Source: Pedobacter deserti
GTDB lineage: Bacteria > Bacteroidota > Bacteroidia > Sphingobacteriales > Sphingobacteriaceae
Assembly (NCBI RefSeq): GCF_024436415.1
Contig: NZ_JAFMZQ010000001.1
Span: 2,480,001-2,544,000 of the forward strand
DNA: 64,000 bases
Reading direction: 5' to 3'
Shown here: positions 34,711-42,444 of the stretch, piece after piece
Layout: each line of letters begins with the position of its first letter
Position numbering within the stretch: the stretch's first letter is position 1
Notes under the pieces: model-generated
The model's input: only the letters and a program-made list of their open reading frames with translations
The model's database searches: none
What the model was told of the DNA's origin: nothing
Made by a program: the position numbers and the translations under genes

Positions 34711-35328
34711 ATGAGCAACTCTAAATCACCTCTCTATACCGGCACGCCGGTAGAAAATCTCCTTAATTACCTCCACTCAAAGTGCGAATTAAGTGACACC
34801 TTCGATTCCAGCATCATACCGATGCTGGAATCTACTAAACATGATAAATTATACCGCAGCGCTAAGACTGAGGGCGTTTTGCTTACTGCTTACTGGATTG
34901 ATGAGGGTTATGGATATATGACTGAAGCTGGGCTTGATCGGGAGGGTTTGCCGGTGACGCATGTAACGGATATTTTTCCGCCTAAGATGATCATGCTTCA
35001 CAGTGATGGTTTCTTTAATGGCAAGGCTACAAAGGCGGAGATGTTTGTGGCGAAGGGTGCTGTTTCGATTCCGTTTACACGGGAGGCTTTTGATGTGCTT
35101 GGCTTAACGGAGGCTGGGGTGGATAAACTGGCGACCTGCATCCTGGCGGAGAATTCGGACTTTATGATGGCTAAGCTGAATATGATGAAGCTTAAGGGGG
35201 ATGCGAAGCTGCGAGCTCTGGTGGAGTTATATGGGATAGGTGTGATGCAGTATTTTTCTCAGAAGCAGCTAGCGGATTTCTTTGGGATGACGGAGGTGCA
35301 TTTTAGTAATGTGCTTAAGTTGTTTTAG
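34711..35328 (+). CDS. Crp/Fnr-like transcriptional regulator
   Basis: 205 residues starting MSNSKSPLYTGTPVENLLNY. The middle part (GYGYMTEAG, PPKMIMLHSDGFFNGKATKA) follows the jelly-roll cyclic-nucleotide-binding fold of Crp/Fnr proteins but lacks an obvious phosphate-binding cassette. The C-terminus FSQKQLADFFGMTEVHFSNV is the helix-turn-helix. The N-terminal sensor is short, so the effector is unclear. An upstream TTG at 34684 is possible, but the ATG at 34711 is the natural start. A perfect 12-bp hairpin lies within its 5' coding part (34804-34832). Confidence 0.7.
   Translation: MSNSKSPLYTGTPVENLLNYLHSKCELSDTFDSSIIPMLESTKHDKLYRSAKTEGVLLTAYWIDEGYGYMTEAGLDREGLPVTHVTDIFPPKMIMLHSDGFFNGKATKAEMFVAKGAVSIPFTREAFDVLGLTEAGVDKLATCILAENSDFMMAKLNMMKLKGDAKLRALVELYGIGVMQYFSQKQLADFFGMTEVHFSNVLKLF
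34804..34832 (+). repeat. Perfect 12-bp inverted repeat inside the Crp-like gene
   Basis: GATTCCAGCATC and GATGCTGGAATC flank a 5-base loop (ATACC). It encodes residues about 32-41 of the regulator. There is no T-run after it, so a terminator is unlikely; it could hinder translation or be a binding site. Confidence 0.7.
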
Positions 35329-35354
35329 TAAATTGGTATAGTTGTTTTCGCCTA

Positions 35355-36326
35355 TTATCTGACGTTGTAACGGTATGTACTGGAGTTTTTATCTCCGGAT
35401 TTTTGAACAACGCCCATTTCTGTTGCTATTCTCAAATCTCTGCTGGCCGTTGCAGTTGACAGCCCTTTAAAGTGCTGAAGATAGTCTTTCCTGGTGAAGA
35501 CTGCGTTACCGGCTATTTCTTTAAAAATCAGGATTCGGCTTGAGGCATTGGGGACGCTTAGCGGGCTTTCTAACAATTCATCGAGTGCTTTTGAAATCTG
35601 CCCGAGCATAAAAATGATAAATGGCGTACTTTGTCCCAGGTTATCTGATTTGTTCAACGCCTCATAATATTTGGACTGCTCAGTTTTAATCAGACTTTCG
35701 ATTGGCAAATATTTGAACACCGGATAAGTTTTCATTAGTAAAATGGTTTGCCAAAGCCGCCCCATTCTTCCATTTCCGTCTGCAAAAGGATGTATGAATT
35801 CAAACTCATAATGAAATACACAAGTCTTTATCAGTATTGGATCTTTGTCTGATTTTACATAATCCAGCAGCTCCTGCAACAGGTGCGCAACCATGTTGCC
35901 GGGGGGTGCTACATGCGTAACCTGCGAGCCCTTAACAATGCCAACGTTTCCCTTTCTTAATGAACCGGCCTCTTTGATGAGGCCTTCCATTAGGGTTTTG
36001 TGGGCTTTAAGGATTGATTTTAACTGAAAAGGTTTAAATGTGTGGAGTTTGTCGTAGGTAGCAATGGCATTTTGTACCTCTAAAATATCTTTCTGAGGGG
36101 CTAGGATCCTTTTGTTATTGAGAAATGCAGTAATCTGCTCTTCGGACATGGTATTGCCTTCTATTGCCAGTGTGGATTGAATTGTTTTTATCCTGTTCGC
36201 TTTTCGCAATTCGGTTTGAGGGCGGTTCAGATGGAGTGCGTTCACCGCACCGATTTGCTCAGATACCCTTGTTAATAAGGATAATATTTCTGTTGTGATC
36301 TGATATGGAGGCTTGTTGTATGACAT
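35355..36326 (-). CDS. Fic-domain AMP-transferase with own inhibitory helix
   Basis: 323 residues. The Fic catalytic loop HPFADGNGRMGR is intact at 179-190, with the base His179. The inhibitory motif (S/T)xxxE(G/N) is at T52-E56-G57 (TLAIEG), so this is a class II Fic that restrains its own activity through Glu56. An N-terminal Fic_N-type region (about 1-80) and a C-terminal winged helix (about 255-323, IAGNAVFTRKDYLQHFKGLS) complete it. It AMPylates protein Tyr/Ser/Thr hydroxyls; the target is unknown. A perfect 22-bp palindrome lies directly before the ATG, so autoregulation through the winged helix is plausible. Confidence 0.93.
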   Translation of the reverse strand: MSYNKPPYQITTEILSLLTRVSEQIGAVNALHLNRPQTELRKANRIKTIQSTLAIEGNTMSEEQITAFLNNKRILAPQKDILEVQNAIATYDKLHTFKPFQLKSILKAHKTLMEGLIKEAGSLRKGNVGIVKGSQVTHVAPPGNMVAHLLQELLDYVKSDKDPILIKTCVFHYEFEFIHPFADGNGRMGRLWQTILLMKTYPVFKYLPIESLIKTEQSKYYEALNKSDNLGQSTPFIIFMLGQISKALDELLESPLSVPNASSRILIFKEIAGNAVFTRKDYLQHFKGLSTATASRDLRIATEMGVVQKSGDKNSSTYRYNVR

Positions 36327-36328
36327 GT

Positions 36329-36357
36329 GATAGTATCATATGATACTATCAAAGGTA
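36329..36357 (-). promoter_or_regulatory. fic promoter with perfect 22-bp palindromic operator
   Basis: On the minus strand TACCTTTG (36350-36357) is a full -7 match. Directly after it lies a perfect 22-bp palindrome at 36329-36350 with half-site GATAGTATCAT, ending 2 bp before the fic ATG (36326). Its position over the start of transcription is where a repressor would bind. No clear -33 box. Confidence 0.65.
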
Positions 36358-36364
36358 AATAAAA

Positions 36365-37372
36365 TTAAGTTATATTAAGTACACCGGGCGGGTTGTTTTG
36401 CATAAGGGTGGTGAGATCCTTTTCACTGAACCCGGCCTTTATCAATGCTGGTAGGAGTATGGTTTGTATGCTGGTGTATATGGTATCGTTGTTTTTACGG
36501 TAGGCTTCGAAACTTATTTTCCCTTGCTTGTTTGTTACGGCAAATCCATCGTCGTGCGAGAGGATGACTTTATTGAGCAGATCTTGTTGCTTTAGGTTTT
36601 GCAGGAAGGTAATGTACTTTCCGGTTTCGGCCGGACTGTAGCCGTCTAGACTGATCCAGCAGCCGCGTTTGGCTAGTTGTATATGGTAATTGCCGCTTTG
36701 GTCGTTTTGTGCATGCACCCAGATCATGGCTTCTAGGCCTATGCCTTCTTTTTGGAGCAGGTCTGCTTCTTCTACTGCGGCTTCTCCATTGCCGGTGTGT
36801 ATAAATATTTTAAGTCCGGTGTGTTTGTGTGTGATGGCTGCGGCCTGGATAAGTTTGCGCTCTACGGGTGTTAGGGGTGCGTTGCCTACGCCGAGCTTGA
36901 TGAAGCCGGGCTTTATTCCTGTTCCCTCTATACCGTTTTTGTATTCGTTGATCCAGCGCTGGGCCAATTGCTGCGCTGTTTCGGTGTGGGCGTGGGGAGG
37001 CAGGTACTTTTGGTTAACGGCGGCATAGTAACCGGTGTTGGTGATGATGTGCAGGCGGCTTGCTTCTGAAAGTTGTTTGAGCAGGATTACATCGCGACCA
37101 ATGTATGCGGGTGTGCATTCTATAATGGTGCCTATTCCGCTGGCTTTGATTTTTTTGAGATAGGGCAGGGCGAACTGAAAGGCTTCTTCGCGGTTATACT
37201 GTGGTGTTTTTTGTCCGGCCCCGCTGAAGTCGGTAAAGATGTGTTCGTGTGCCAGCACTTTCCCCAGGCGGAACGGACTTACGGGTCCCCAGACGGTCAT
37301 GACTTGCAGTTCTTTAGTACTGAGCGTGAGTACCCCGATGGCTGAGAGTTTGATGAAGTGGCGGCGGTGCAT
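36365..37372 (-). CDS. Phosphotriesterase-family metal-dependent hydrolase
   Basis: 335 residues with a Tat-like start (MHRRHFIKLSAIGVL), so it is probably exported folded. The binuclear metal site of phosphotriesterase homology proteins is complete: His42 and His44 (AHEHIF), the carbamylated-lysine position Lys159 (FIKLGVG), His192 (IHTGNG), His220 (WVHAQN) and Asp274 (SHDDGF). Members include lactonases and phosphotriesterases; the natural substrate is unknown. It precedes fic on the same strand with 38 bp between them, but fic has its own promoter. Confidence 0.92.
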   Translation of the reverse strand: MHRRHFIKLSAIGVLTLSTKELQVMTVWGPVSPFRLGKVLAHEHIFTDFSGAGQKTPQYNREEAFQFALPYLKKIKASGIGTIIECTPAYIGRDVILLKQLSEASRLHIITNTGYYAAVNQKYLPPHAHTETAQQLAQRWINEYKNGIEGTGIKPGFIKLGVGNAPLTPVERKLIQAAAITHKHTGLKIFIHTGNGEAAVEEADLLQKEGIGLEAMIWVHAQNDQSGNYHIQLAKRGCWISLDGYSPAETGKYITFLQNLKQQDLLNKVILSHDDGFAVTNKQGKISFEAYRKNNDTIYTSIQTILLPALIKAGFSEKDLTTLMQNNPPGVLNIT

Positions 37373-37472
37373 AGTTGTAAAGATATGGTATTAAATTTTT
37401 TTAATTGGCTTCGCTTGGCGGGATGGTTAAATTCAGGATACAAACCTTTTTGTATGATTAAACTATCTTGTC

Positions 37473-37667
37473 ATGGCGTCTCTTTTTATGTCTATCAAAA
37501 ATGTTCAGGTTCTTACTGAACTTTCTGCAAGTGCTGCGCAGCGCAGGCTTGCCAGGGTGAGGGCTCACTTTGGCCTGAGCAAGTATCAACCTGTGTCTGT
37601 TATGGATTACTGTATGTATAACCGGTTGGATATCGAGTATGTGATGAAGCGTTTGGAGAAGGGGTAA
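37473..37667 (+). CDS. Small hypothetical protein (possible helix-turn-helix)
   Basis: 64 residues, MASLFMSIKNVQVLTELSAS. The Lys/Val-x-Leu-Thr-x-Leu-Ser-x4-Arg-Arg-Leu pattern resembles the start of small Bacteroidota helix-turn-helix proteins. No signal peptide. An alternative ATG at 37488 is possible. No function is assigned. Confidence 0.5.
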   Translation: MASLFMSIKNVQVLTELSASAAQRRLARVRAHFGLSKYQPVSVMDYCMYNRLDIEYVMKRLEKG

Positions 37668-37728
37668 CGAAAATTTATTTGGATTTGTACTTTAATTGGG
37701 TAATTTTATTTAACCAATTTGTAAACCC

Positions 37729-38502
37729 ATGAAAATTAAGTACGCTGCGCTGCTTTGGGGGCTCTCTCTGCTGGCACTCTCGTGTAAAGATAATTCTAAT
37801 CCCGGAGAACCGGAGAATCGTGAAAAGATCCAGTTGCTGACTAAGATGACGCGCACGTCTTCTAATGGATCGGTAACTGTTACCACCTATGCTTATGATG
37901 ATAACAACCGGCTGATTTCTTCTACTTCGGGTAATGCTAAAACGTCTTATTTTTATGGGGGTGATTTGCTGACCTGGACGGAGGTAGTTGATGGCTCAAG
38001 GCGTACAGTTACGGATATTACCTACAAAAACGGCCGTATCGACTATACGCAGGCTCAGGGCTCTGAGTTCAGGTATTATCATTTCTATACTGACGGCAAG
38101 CTAACGGCTGTTGCCCGGCGCGATGGGGGTCCGCTGGCCTGGGAAGACATTCTTTTTGAATATAACGGGGATAATGTAAGTAAAAAGACGAGTATCGATA
38201 ACACTAAAGGTGATAAACCCGAATATAGAACGGAATACACTTACGATGATAAAAAGACGATTCATTATCATACGTTGCTGGCGTACCCGATGATTATGGG
38301 ATTGCCTGGCGGGCCTTACAGTAAACATAACGAGCTGACGGTAAAAGTTAGTAACACGTTAAGTCCGATCACTACGACGACAACCAATACGTACACTTAC
38401 GATGCGAACGGGTTTCCGACGACTTTATCGAGTTCGTCTGTGAACTCGGTAAACAATACCGCGACGGTGACTAAGTATGTATATGAGTATGGGATGTTTT
38501 AA
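37729..38502 (+). CDS. Lipoprotein with YD/RHS-like repeats
   Basis: 257 residues with a lipobox (LLALSC, Cys about 19) followed by Lys-Asp, so a surface or outer-membrane lipoprotein. The mature part repeats the pattern of short beta hairpins with Y-x-Y-D/N (TTYAYDDNNRLISSTSGNAK, TNTYTYDANGFPTTLSS), like single YD units of RHS proteins or DUF4595. It lacks an RHS core or toxin domain, so a polymorphic toxin is unlikely. Function unknown. Confidence 0.78.
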   Translation: MKIKYAALLWGLSLLALSCKDNSNPGEPENREKIQLLTKMTRTSSNGSVTVTTYAYDDNNRLISSTSGNAKTSYFYGGDLLTWTEVVDGSRRTVTDITYKNGRIDYTQAQGSEFRYYHFYTDGKLTAVARRDGGPLAWEDILFEYNGDNVSKKTSIDNTKGDKPEYRTEYTYDDKKTIHYHTLLAYPMIMGLPGGPYSKHNELTVKVSNTLSPITTTTTNTYTYDANGFPTTLSSSSVNSVNNTATVTKYVYEYGMF

Positions 38503-38628
38503 CTAAGCAGGCGATTGTTGCTGTTTTTTGTCAGTTGATATCACATGTTGCCGCTTTCTTGTGGTTTGTTTTTCAGCGAGTTAAGTTTGATTAATTAATT
38601 AAATGTTTAACTCCTAAATGATGAAATC

Positions 38629-39276
38629 ATGGGAATTCAAAAATGGGGAGCCTTTGGTGGCTTCCGAAAGAAGGCGGGCAACCTGGTTGGCCGCCGGGTG
38701 AATGGCCAGAACGTGATCAGTCAGCTTCCTCACGAGAGTGAGCGACCGCCTACCGAGGCGCAGCTGAGCGTTAGGGCGATGTTTAAACTGGTGGTCACTT
38801 TTATGAAGTGGATCAGCCCGTTGATCAAAGTTGGCTTTCAGCATGCTGGCAAGCCAAAGCAAACGCCGTTTAACGCTGCCTTCAGGTACAATTTCGAGAA
38901 TGCGGTAACTGGCATGTATCCGAACTGGGAAGTTGATTATCCTAAGTTCATGTACAGTGTTGGTATGCTCGGCAATTCCGACAGTGCTTCGGTGGTTGCG
39001 GATACTGCGGAGCAGCTGGATTTTTCCTGGGACGCGGTTCCTAACACGTCTATTGGCTCGGGTACCGACAAGGCCACGCTGCTGGTTTACAATCCTGTAA
39101 AGGACAGGTTTGTGATGCAGGCGGATGCTGCGCTGCGCTCTGCTTTGCAGTACACGATGGCTATGCCCGCTAATTTTGGCGGGGATTTGGTTCATGTATG
39201 GATGAGCTTTGTTTCGGCTGATCGTAAAATGGCCAGCAACACGGTGTATCTTGGGGAGATTGAGATTGTTGCGTAA
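38629..39276 (+). CDS. DUF6266-family protein (copy B)
   Basis: 215 residues starting MGIQKWGAFGGFRKKAGNLV. Paralogue of 11892-12533, with the same length and conserved central and C-terminal blocks. No signal peptide. The gene is followed immediately by a strong terminator, so it is expressed alone. I know no function for the family. Confidence 0.78.
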   Translation: MGIQKWGAFGGFRKKAGNLVGRRVNGQNVISQLPHESERPPTEAQLSVRAMFKLVVTFMKWISPLIKVGFQHAGKPKQTPFNAAFRYNFENAVTGMYPNWEVDYPKFMYSVGMLGNSDSASVVADTAEQLDFSWDAVPNTSIGSGTDKATLLVYNPVKDRFVMQADAALRSALQYTMAMPANFGGDLVHVWMSFVSADRKMASNTVYLGEIEIVA

Positions 39277-39278
39277 TG

Positions 39279-39317
39279 GAATGCGGCTGGGCGTGGGCCT
39301 GGCCGCATTTTTTTTTT
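39279..39317 (+). terminator. Strong rho-independent terminator after DUF6266 copy B
   Basis: AATGCGGC (39280-39287) and GCCGCATT (39302-39309) form a perfect 8-bp stem followed by ten Ts. The convergent small membrane-protein gene ends in the same T-run. Confidence 0.92.
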
Positions 39318-39450
39318 ATTTAAATACCCAGTAGCCCAGGGCCAGCCAAACGAGTCCTTTGATCAGGAAAAACATGAAGCCCCAGAAGCCCACTTTTTTC
39401 AGCCACTTCATGATGGCTGCCTTTCTATCGGTACTTGGTTGCGTATTCAT
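39316..39450 (-). CDS. Small single-pass membrane protein
   Basis: 44 residues, MNTQPSTDRKAAIMKWLKKV then GFWGFMFFLIKGLVWLALGY ending WVFK. One transmembrane helix follows a basic stretch, so the N-terminus should face the cytosol. It is supported by a -7 box TACTTTTG on the minus strand (39473-39480), 22 bp before the ATG, and by use of the shared terminator region. Function unknown. Confidence 0.65.
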   Translation of the reverse strand: MNTQPSTDRKAAIMKWLKKVGFWGFMFFLIKGLVWLALGYWVFK

Positions 39451-39472
39451 CTTATTATTGGTCTGCTGTTTA

Positions 39473-39480
39473 CAAAAGTA
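39473..39480 (-). promoter_or_regulatory. Candidate -7 element of the small membrane-protein gene
   Basis: Minus strand TACTTTTG (TAnnTTTG), 22 bp before the ATG at 39450. No clear -33. Confidence 0.42.
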
Positions 39481-39500
39481 AGTAATTTTTGGGTTTGATG

Positions 39501-40295
39501 TTATTGCCCTAGTTCTATAAGGACTTCGTGAGGCAAAAACACCGGCCGCAGTGTACTTGGCTGCGTGATAATGTCTGCACTGATTTCGAATACTTCATAA
39601 ATGTTCTTACTGGAGAGTATTTCAGCCGCCGAACCGTCATACCATTTTCTTCCGTTTTTTAGCATCAGGATCCGGTCGGCATATTGTGCGGCCAGGTTAA
39701 TATCGTGGAGCACAGTGATCACCATATATCCTTTTCTGCTGAGCATTTTGGCGATGGCGAGGGTTTGCTGCTGGTACTGGAGGTCGAGACTGGCCACGGG
39801 TTCGTCCATGATAAGCAGTGCGCCGGGTACATCCCAGATCTGCGCCAGCACCCTGGCCAGTTGCACGCGCTGCTGCTCTCCGCCGGATAGTGTGAGATAA
39901 GATCGCTCTGCCAGCACTGTAGTACCGGTGAGTTCCATGACCTGGCTGCAAATGTTTCGGTCCTGCGCCGCGGTCGTTTGTCCACGGTGCGGATAGCGGC
40001 CCATGCTCACGATCTCTTCGGCCGTAAAGGCCATGCTCACGAAATTTTGCTGGTTGAGCACAGCCCTGTTGCGGGCCAGTTCGACGGACTTGTATTCGGC
40101 AAGGTTTTTTTCATGTAGTGTGATCTGACCTTCGCTGGGTGTCTTTTCTCCGCTGAGCATTTTGAGCAGGGTTGATTTGCCTGCACCGTTTGCGCCAAGG
40201 ATGGCAAGCATTTCGCCGCTGCGCAGGCTGAAGGAAACGTTCCTGAGGAGTGGTCGTTTACCGATGTGATAACTAAGGGCCTGGGCAATAAGCAT
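39501..40295 (-). CDS. hmuV: Heme ABC transporter ATP-binding protein
   Basis: 264 residues. Walker A GANGAGKST at 34-42, signature LSGGEQQR at 136-143, Walker B LLIMDEP at 160-166 and switch His in VLHDINLAA. Family features (MGRYPHRG, ASLDLQYQQQ) place it with HmuV heme importers. It powers the HmuU channel. Its ATG overlaps the hmuU stop by one base (TAATG). Last gene of the hmuTUV operon. Confidence 0.94.
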   Translation of the reverse strand: MLIAQALSYHIGKRPLLRNVSFSLRSGEMLAILGANGAGKSTLLKMLSGEKTPSEGQITLHEKNLAEYKSVELARNRAVLNQQNFVSMAFTAEEIVSMGRYPHRGQTTAAQDRNICSQVMELTGTTVLAERSYLTLSGGEQQRVQLARVLAQIWDVPGALLIMDEPVASLDLQYQQQTLAIAKMLSRKGYMVITVLHDINLAAQYADRILMLKNGRKWYDGSAAEILSSKNIYEVFEISADIITQPSTLRPVFLPHEVLIELGQ

Positions 40296-41338
40296 TATAG
40301 AACGAGTTTTTTCTTGTCCTTAATAAGTATATGCAGAAAGAGCGGGGTGCCCAGCAATGCGGTAACCACGCCAATGGGTAGCTCTATGGGTGCTATAATG
40401 GTGCGACTGATCATATCGGCCAGTGTAAGCATGAGTGCACCGAGTATTGCTGAGGCGGGCAGGACATGTTTATGGTCGACACCAATGGCCAGCCGGATGG
40501 TATGGGGAACGAGCAGTCCGACGAAACTGATGATGCCTGATACGGCCACGGCAGCGCCTACGGCCATGGTGGCCAGAATAACTACGTTTCTTTTGATGAC
40601 ATGGGTTTTGAGGCCAAGTTGCGCGGCCTGGGTTTCGCCAAGGGCAAAGGCGTTGAGGGCTTTGCTCATGCCTGGTAAAAGCAACAGCGGAATGAGGACA
40701 AAGGGAAAGAGGGCGGCAACGGTCTCCCAAGTGGCGCCGCCTAAGCTGCCGAGCATCCAGAAGGTGATGTTGCGCAATTGCTGATCATCGGCCGCAAAGG
40801 TGATTAGCCCCGTGAGTGCACCTGCCAGGGCATTGATGGCAATGCCGGCCAGCAGCATGGTGGCGATGTTGGATTTTCCATCGTTTCGCGAGATCTGGTA
40901 AACGGCCATAGCAGCGAGCCCGGCTCCTGCAAAGGCGCCAAAGGCAAGCAAATAATAGCCGAAGAGGCTGCTCAGACTTGCCAGGAGTGTGGCTTCGAGC
41001 ACGATAATAATGACGGCGAAGAGGGACGCGCCTGCAGAGATGCCGATGAGTCCGGGTTCGGCAAGGGGGTTGCGGAAAATGCCTTGTACAGCCGTGCCGG
41101 AGATGCCCAGCGCGGCGCCGACGAGGATGCCGAGAATAACACGCGGCAAACGGATCATGCTGATAACGCCCGTGTACTGCTCGGGGATATCTTGGCTTGC
41201 GGAGATACCGGTTTTTTGTGCCAGGATGAGCAGTATGTCGGACAACCCTATTTTTACCGCGCCGAGGCTCATAGAGAGCAGCGCTGAGAGGACCAGGGTA
41301 ACGATCAGGAAGGTATAAAGGCTAAGTTTTTTTACCAT
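40295..41338 (-). CDS. hmuU: Heme ABC transporter permease (FecCD family)
   Basis: 347 residues with about ten hydrophobic helices of the FecCD/BtuC type. Family blocks are visible: RLPRVILGILVGAALGISGT near the N-terminus, AEPGLIGISAGASLFAV, and GIISFVGLLVPHTIRLAIG. It forms the inner-membrane heme channel with HmuV. Its start overlaps the end of hmuT by 7 bp, so translation is coupled. Confidence 0.94.
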   Translation of the reverse strand: MVKKLSLYTFLIVTLVLSALLSMSLGAVKIGLSDILLILAQKTGISASQDIPEQYTGVISMIRLPRVILGILVGAALGISGTAVQGIFRNPLAEPGLIGISAGASLFAVIIIVLEATLLASLSSLFGYYLLAFGAFAGAGLAAMAVYQISRNDGKSNIATMLLAGIAINALAGALTGLITFAADDQQLRNITFWMLGSLGGATWETVAALFPFVLIPLLLLPGMSKALNAFALGETQAAQLGLKTHVIKRNVVILATMAVGAAVAVSGIISFVGLLVPHTIRLAIGVDHKHVLPASAILGALMLTLADMISRTIIAPIELPIGVVTALLGTPLFLHILIKDKKKLVL

Positions 41339-42159
41339 TTGGCGTTCAAAGCGGTGATGGCTTGTCCGAGCCTTACGGAGAAATTTGTCAGCAACTCGCT
41401 GTCCATTTCTATAATACGTTTGTTCTTGCCAGCATTGGTGAGGTTTACGCCGGGCATTTTAAGGATTCCGGCCGCGCCGCCCAGACTTTTATAGCCGAAA
41501 TCGAACATCAGGATGATATCGGGATTGGCGGCTACCAGGGCTTCTGTAGTATAGGGTTTGTATTTGCTGAAATTGCTTGCTGCGTTTTTCGCTCCGGCCA
41601 GTTTGATAATGGCATCTATGCTGGTTTCTTTGCCGGCGACCATCATAACGCCGGTGCCCCTGGCGTAGAGGAACAGGACTTTCGGTGATTTGGGATTGCG
41701 CTTTACTGTTTCGAGGGCCTTGTTGACCTCCATTGTAGTTCTTTTGATGAGTTCTTCGCCTTTTGCAGGGTTGCCCAGCGCATGTGCTACCTGGCTGATG
41801 AAGTTCACGGCGCCTTTGGGGCTGTACTCCTCATTGATGACGATGAGTTTTACGCCGGCCGACTTAAGCTGGGCTTCTGTTTGTTTGGAAATAAGCCCGA
41901 CTGGTGCAAGCACCAGATCGGGCGAGAACGAAATAATACCTTCTGCAGAGACTGCCCTGTCTTTACTTACTTTCGGTACTTTGTTGATGTACGCGGGGTA
42001 GGTGCTGGTGACGTCGACAGCAACGATTTGTGCGCCGCATCCCAGTGCATCTACGGTCTCGGTAATCGGACCACTTAAGCTGATGATCCTTTTAGGTGCT
42101 GCAAATGCCGATTGGATTATCAGCAAAGCAAGCAATAGGGCAGTATATAATTTGTTCAT
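41332..42159 (-). CDS. hmuT: Heme ABC transporter periplasmic binding protein
   Basis: 275 residues with a signal peptide (MNKLYTALLLALLIIQSAFA). It has the two-lobed FecB/BtuF fold: KRIISLSGPITETVDALGCG at the start, ALVAANPDIILMFDFGYKSL in the second lobe. VLFLYARGTGVMMVAGKETS fits HmuT heme-binding proteins. The frame continues upstream to 42315, but only the ATG at 42159 begins with a signal peptide. First gene of hmuTUV, divergent from the TonB receptor. Confidence 0.93.
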   Translation of the reverse strand: MNKLYTALLLALLIIQSAFAAPKRIISLSGPITETVDALGCGAQIVAVDVTSTYPAYINKVPKVSKDRAVSAEGIISFSPDLVLAPVGLISKQTEAQLKSAGVKLIVINEEYSPKGAVNFISQVAHALGNPAKGEELIKRTTMEVNKALETVKRNPKSPKVLFLYARGTGVMMVAGKETSIDAIIKLAGAKNAASNFSKYKPYTTEALVAANPDIILMFDFGYKSLGGAAGILKMPGVNLTNAGKNKRIIEMDSELLTNFSVRLGQAITALNAKW

Positions 42160-42255
42160 TGTGACTGCAAAGGACGAGTTAATTAAAATGATTCCAAATA
42201 GCAGGAAGGGATATAGCGGTATCGGTATTTTGAGGACGAGGACCGTTGATGACGT

Positions 42256-42263
42256 CAAAAATA
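42256..42263 (-). promoter_or_regulatory. Candidate -7 element of hmuTUV
   Basis: Minus strand TATTTTTG, a full TAnnTTTG match, about 97 bp before the hmuT ATG. The 8-bp palindrome TGACGTCA (42250-42257) touches its downstream side and could be an operator. Confidence 0.38.
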
Positions 42264-42370
42264 CCCACTGAAATGCTATTTGAGCTCGGTTTGTGTGTTT
42301 GGATCCTGAGCCCACCGCTCCGTATTAGGTAAATTCTATCCCGAAATCGCTAAAAATAATCCTTTTGCCG

Positions 42371-42431
42371 TTGCTTTCTTTAGCGCAATAGTGTACATAT
42401 TTGCGGTGTTATTTAGATTAATTAAAAATAA
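42371..42431 (+). promoter_or_regulatory. Candidate promoter and AT-rich operator of the heme receptor operon
   Basis: TTG at 42371-42373 and CATATTTG at 42396-42403 (one mismatch to TAnnTTTG) are spaced 22 bp. Just downstream, TTATTT and AAATAA (42409-42431) form 6-bp outer arms around an AT-rich core, resembling an iron-regulator (Fur-like) site. The same CATATTTG recurs upstream of the second HmuY gene at 47192. Confidence 0.38.
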
Positions 42432-42444
42432 TACGCCTATTGCA

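Noticed and set aside
37729..38502. YD-repeat lipoprotein as an RHS-type toxin
   Set aside because: Far too short, no RHS core, no variable toxin tip and no immunity gene next to it.
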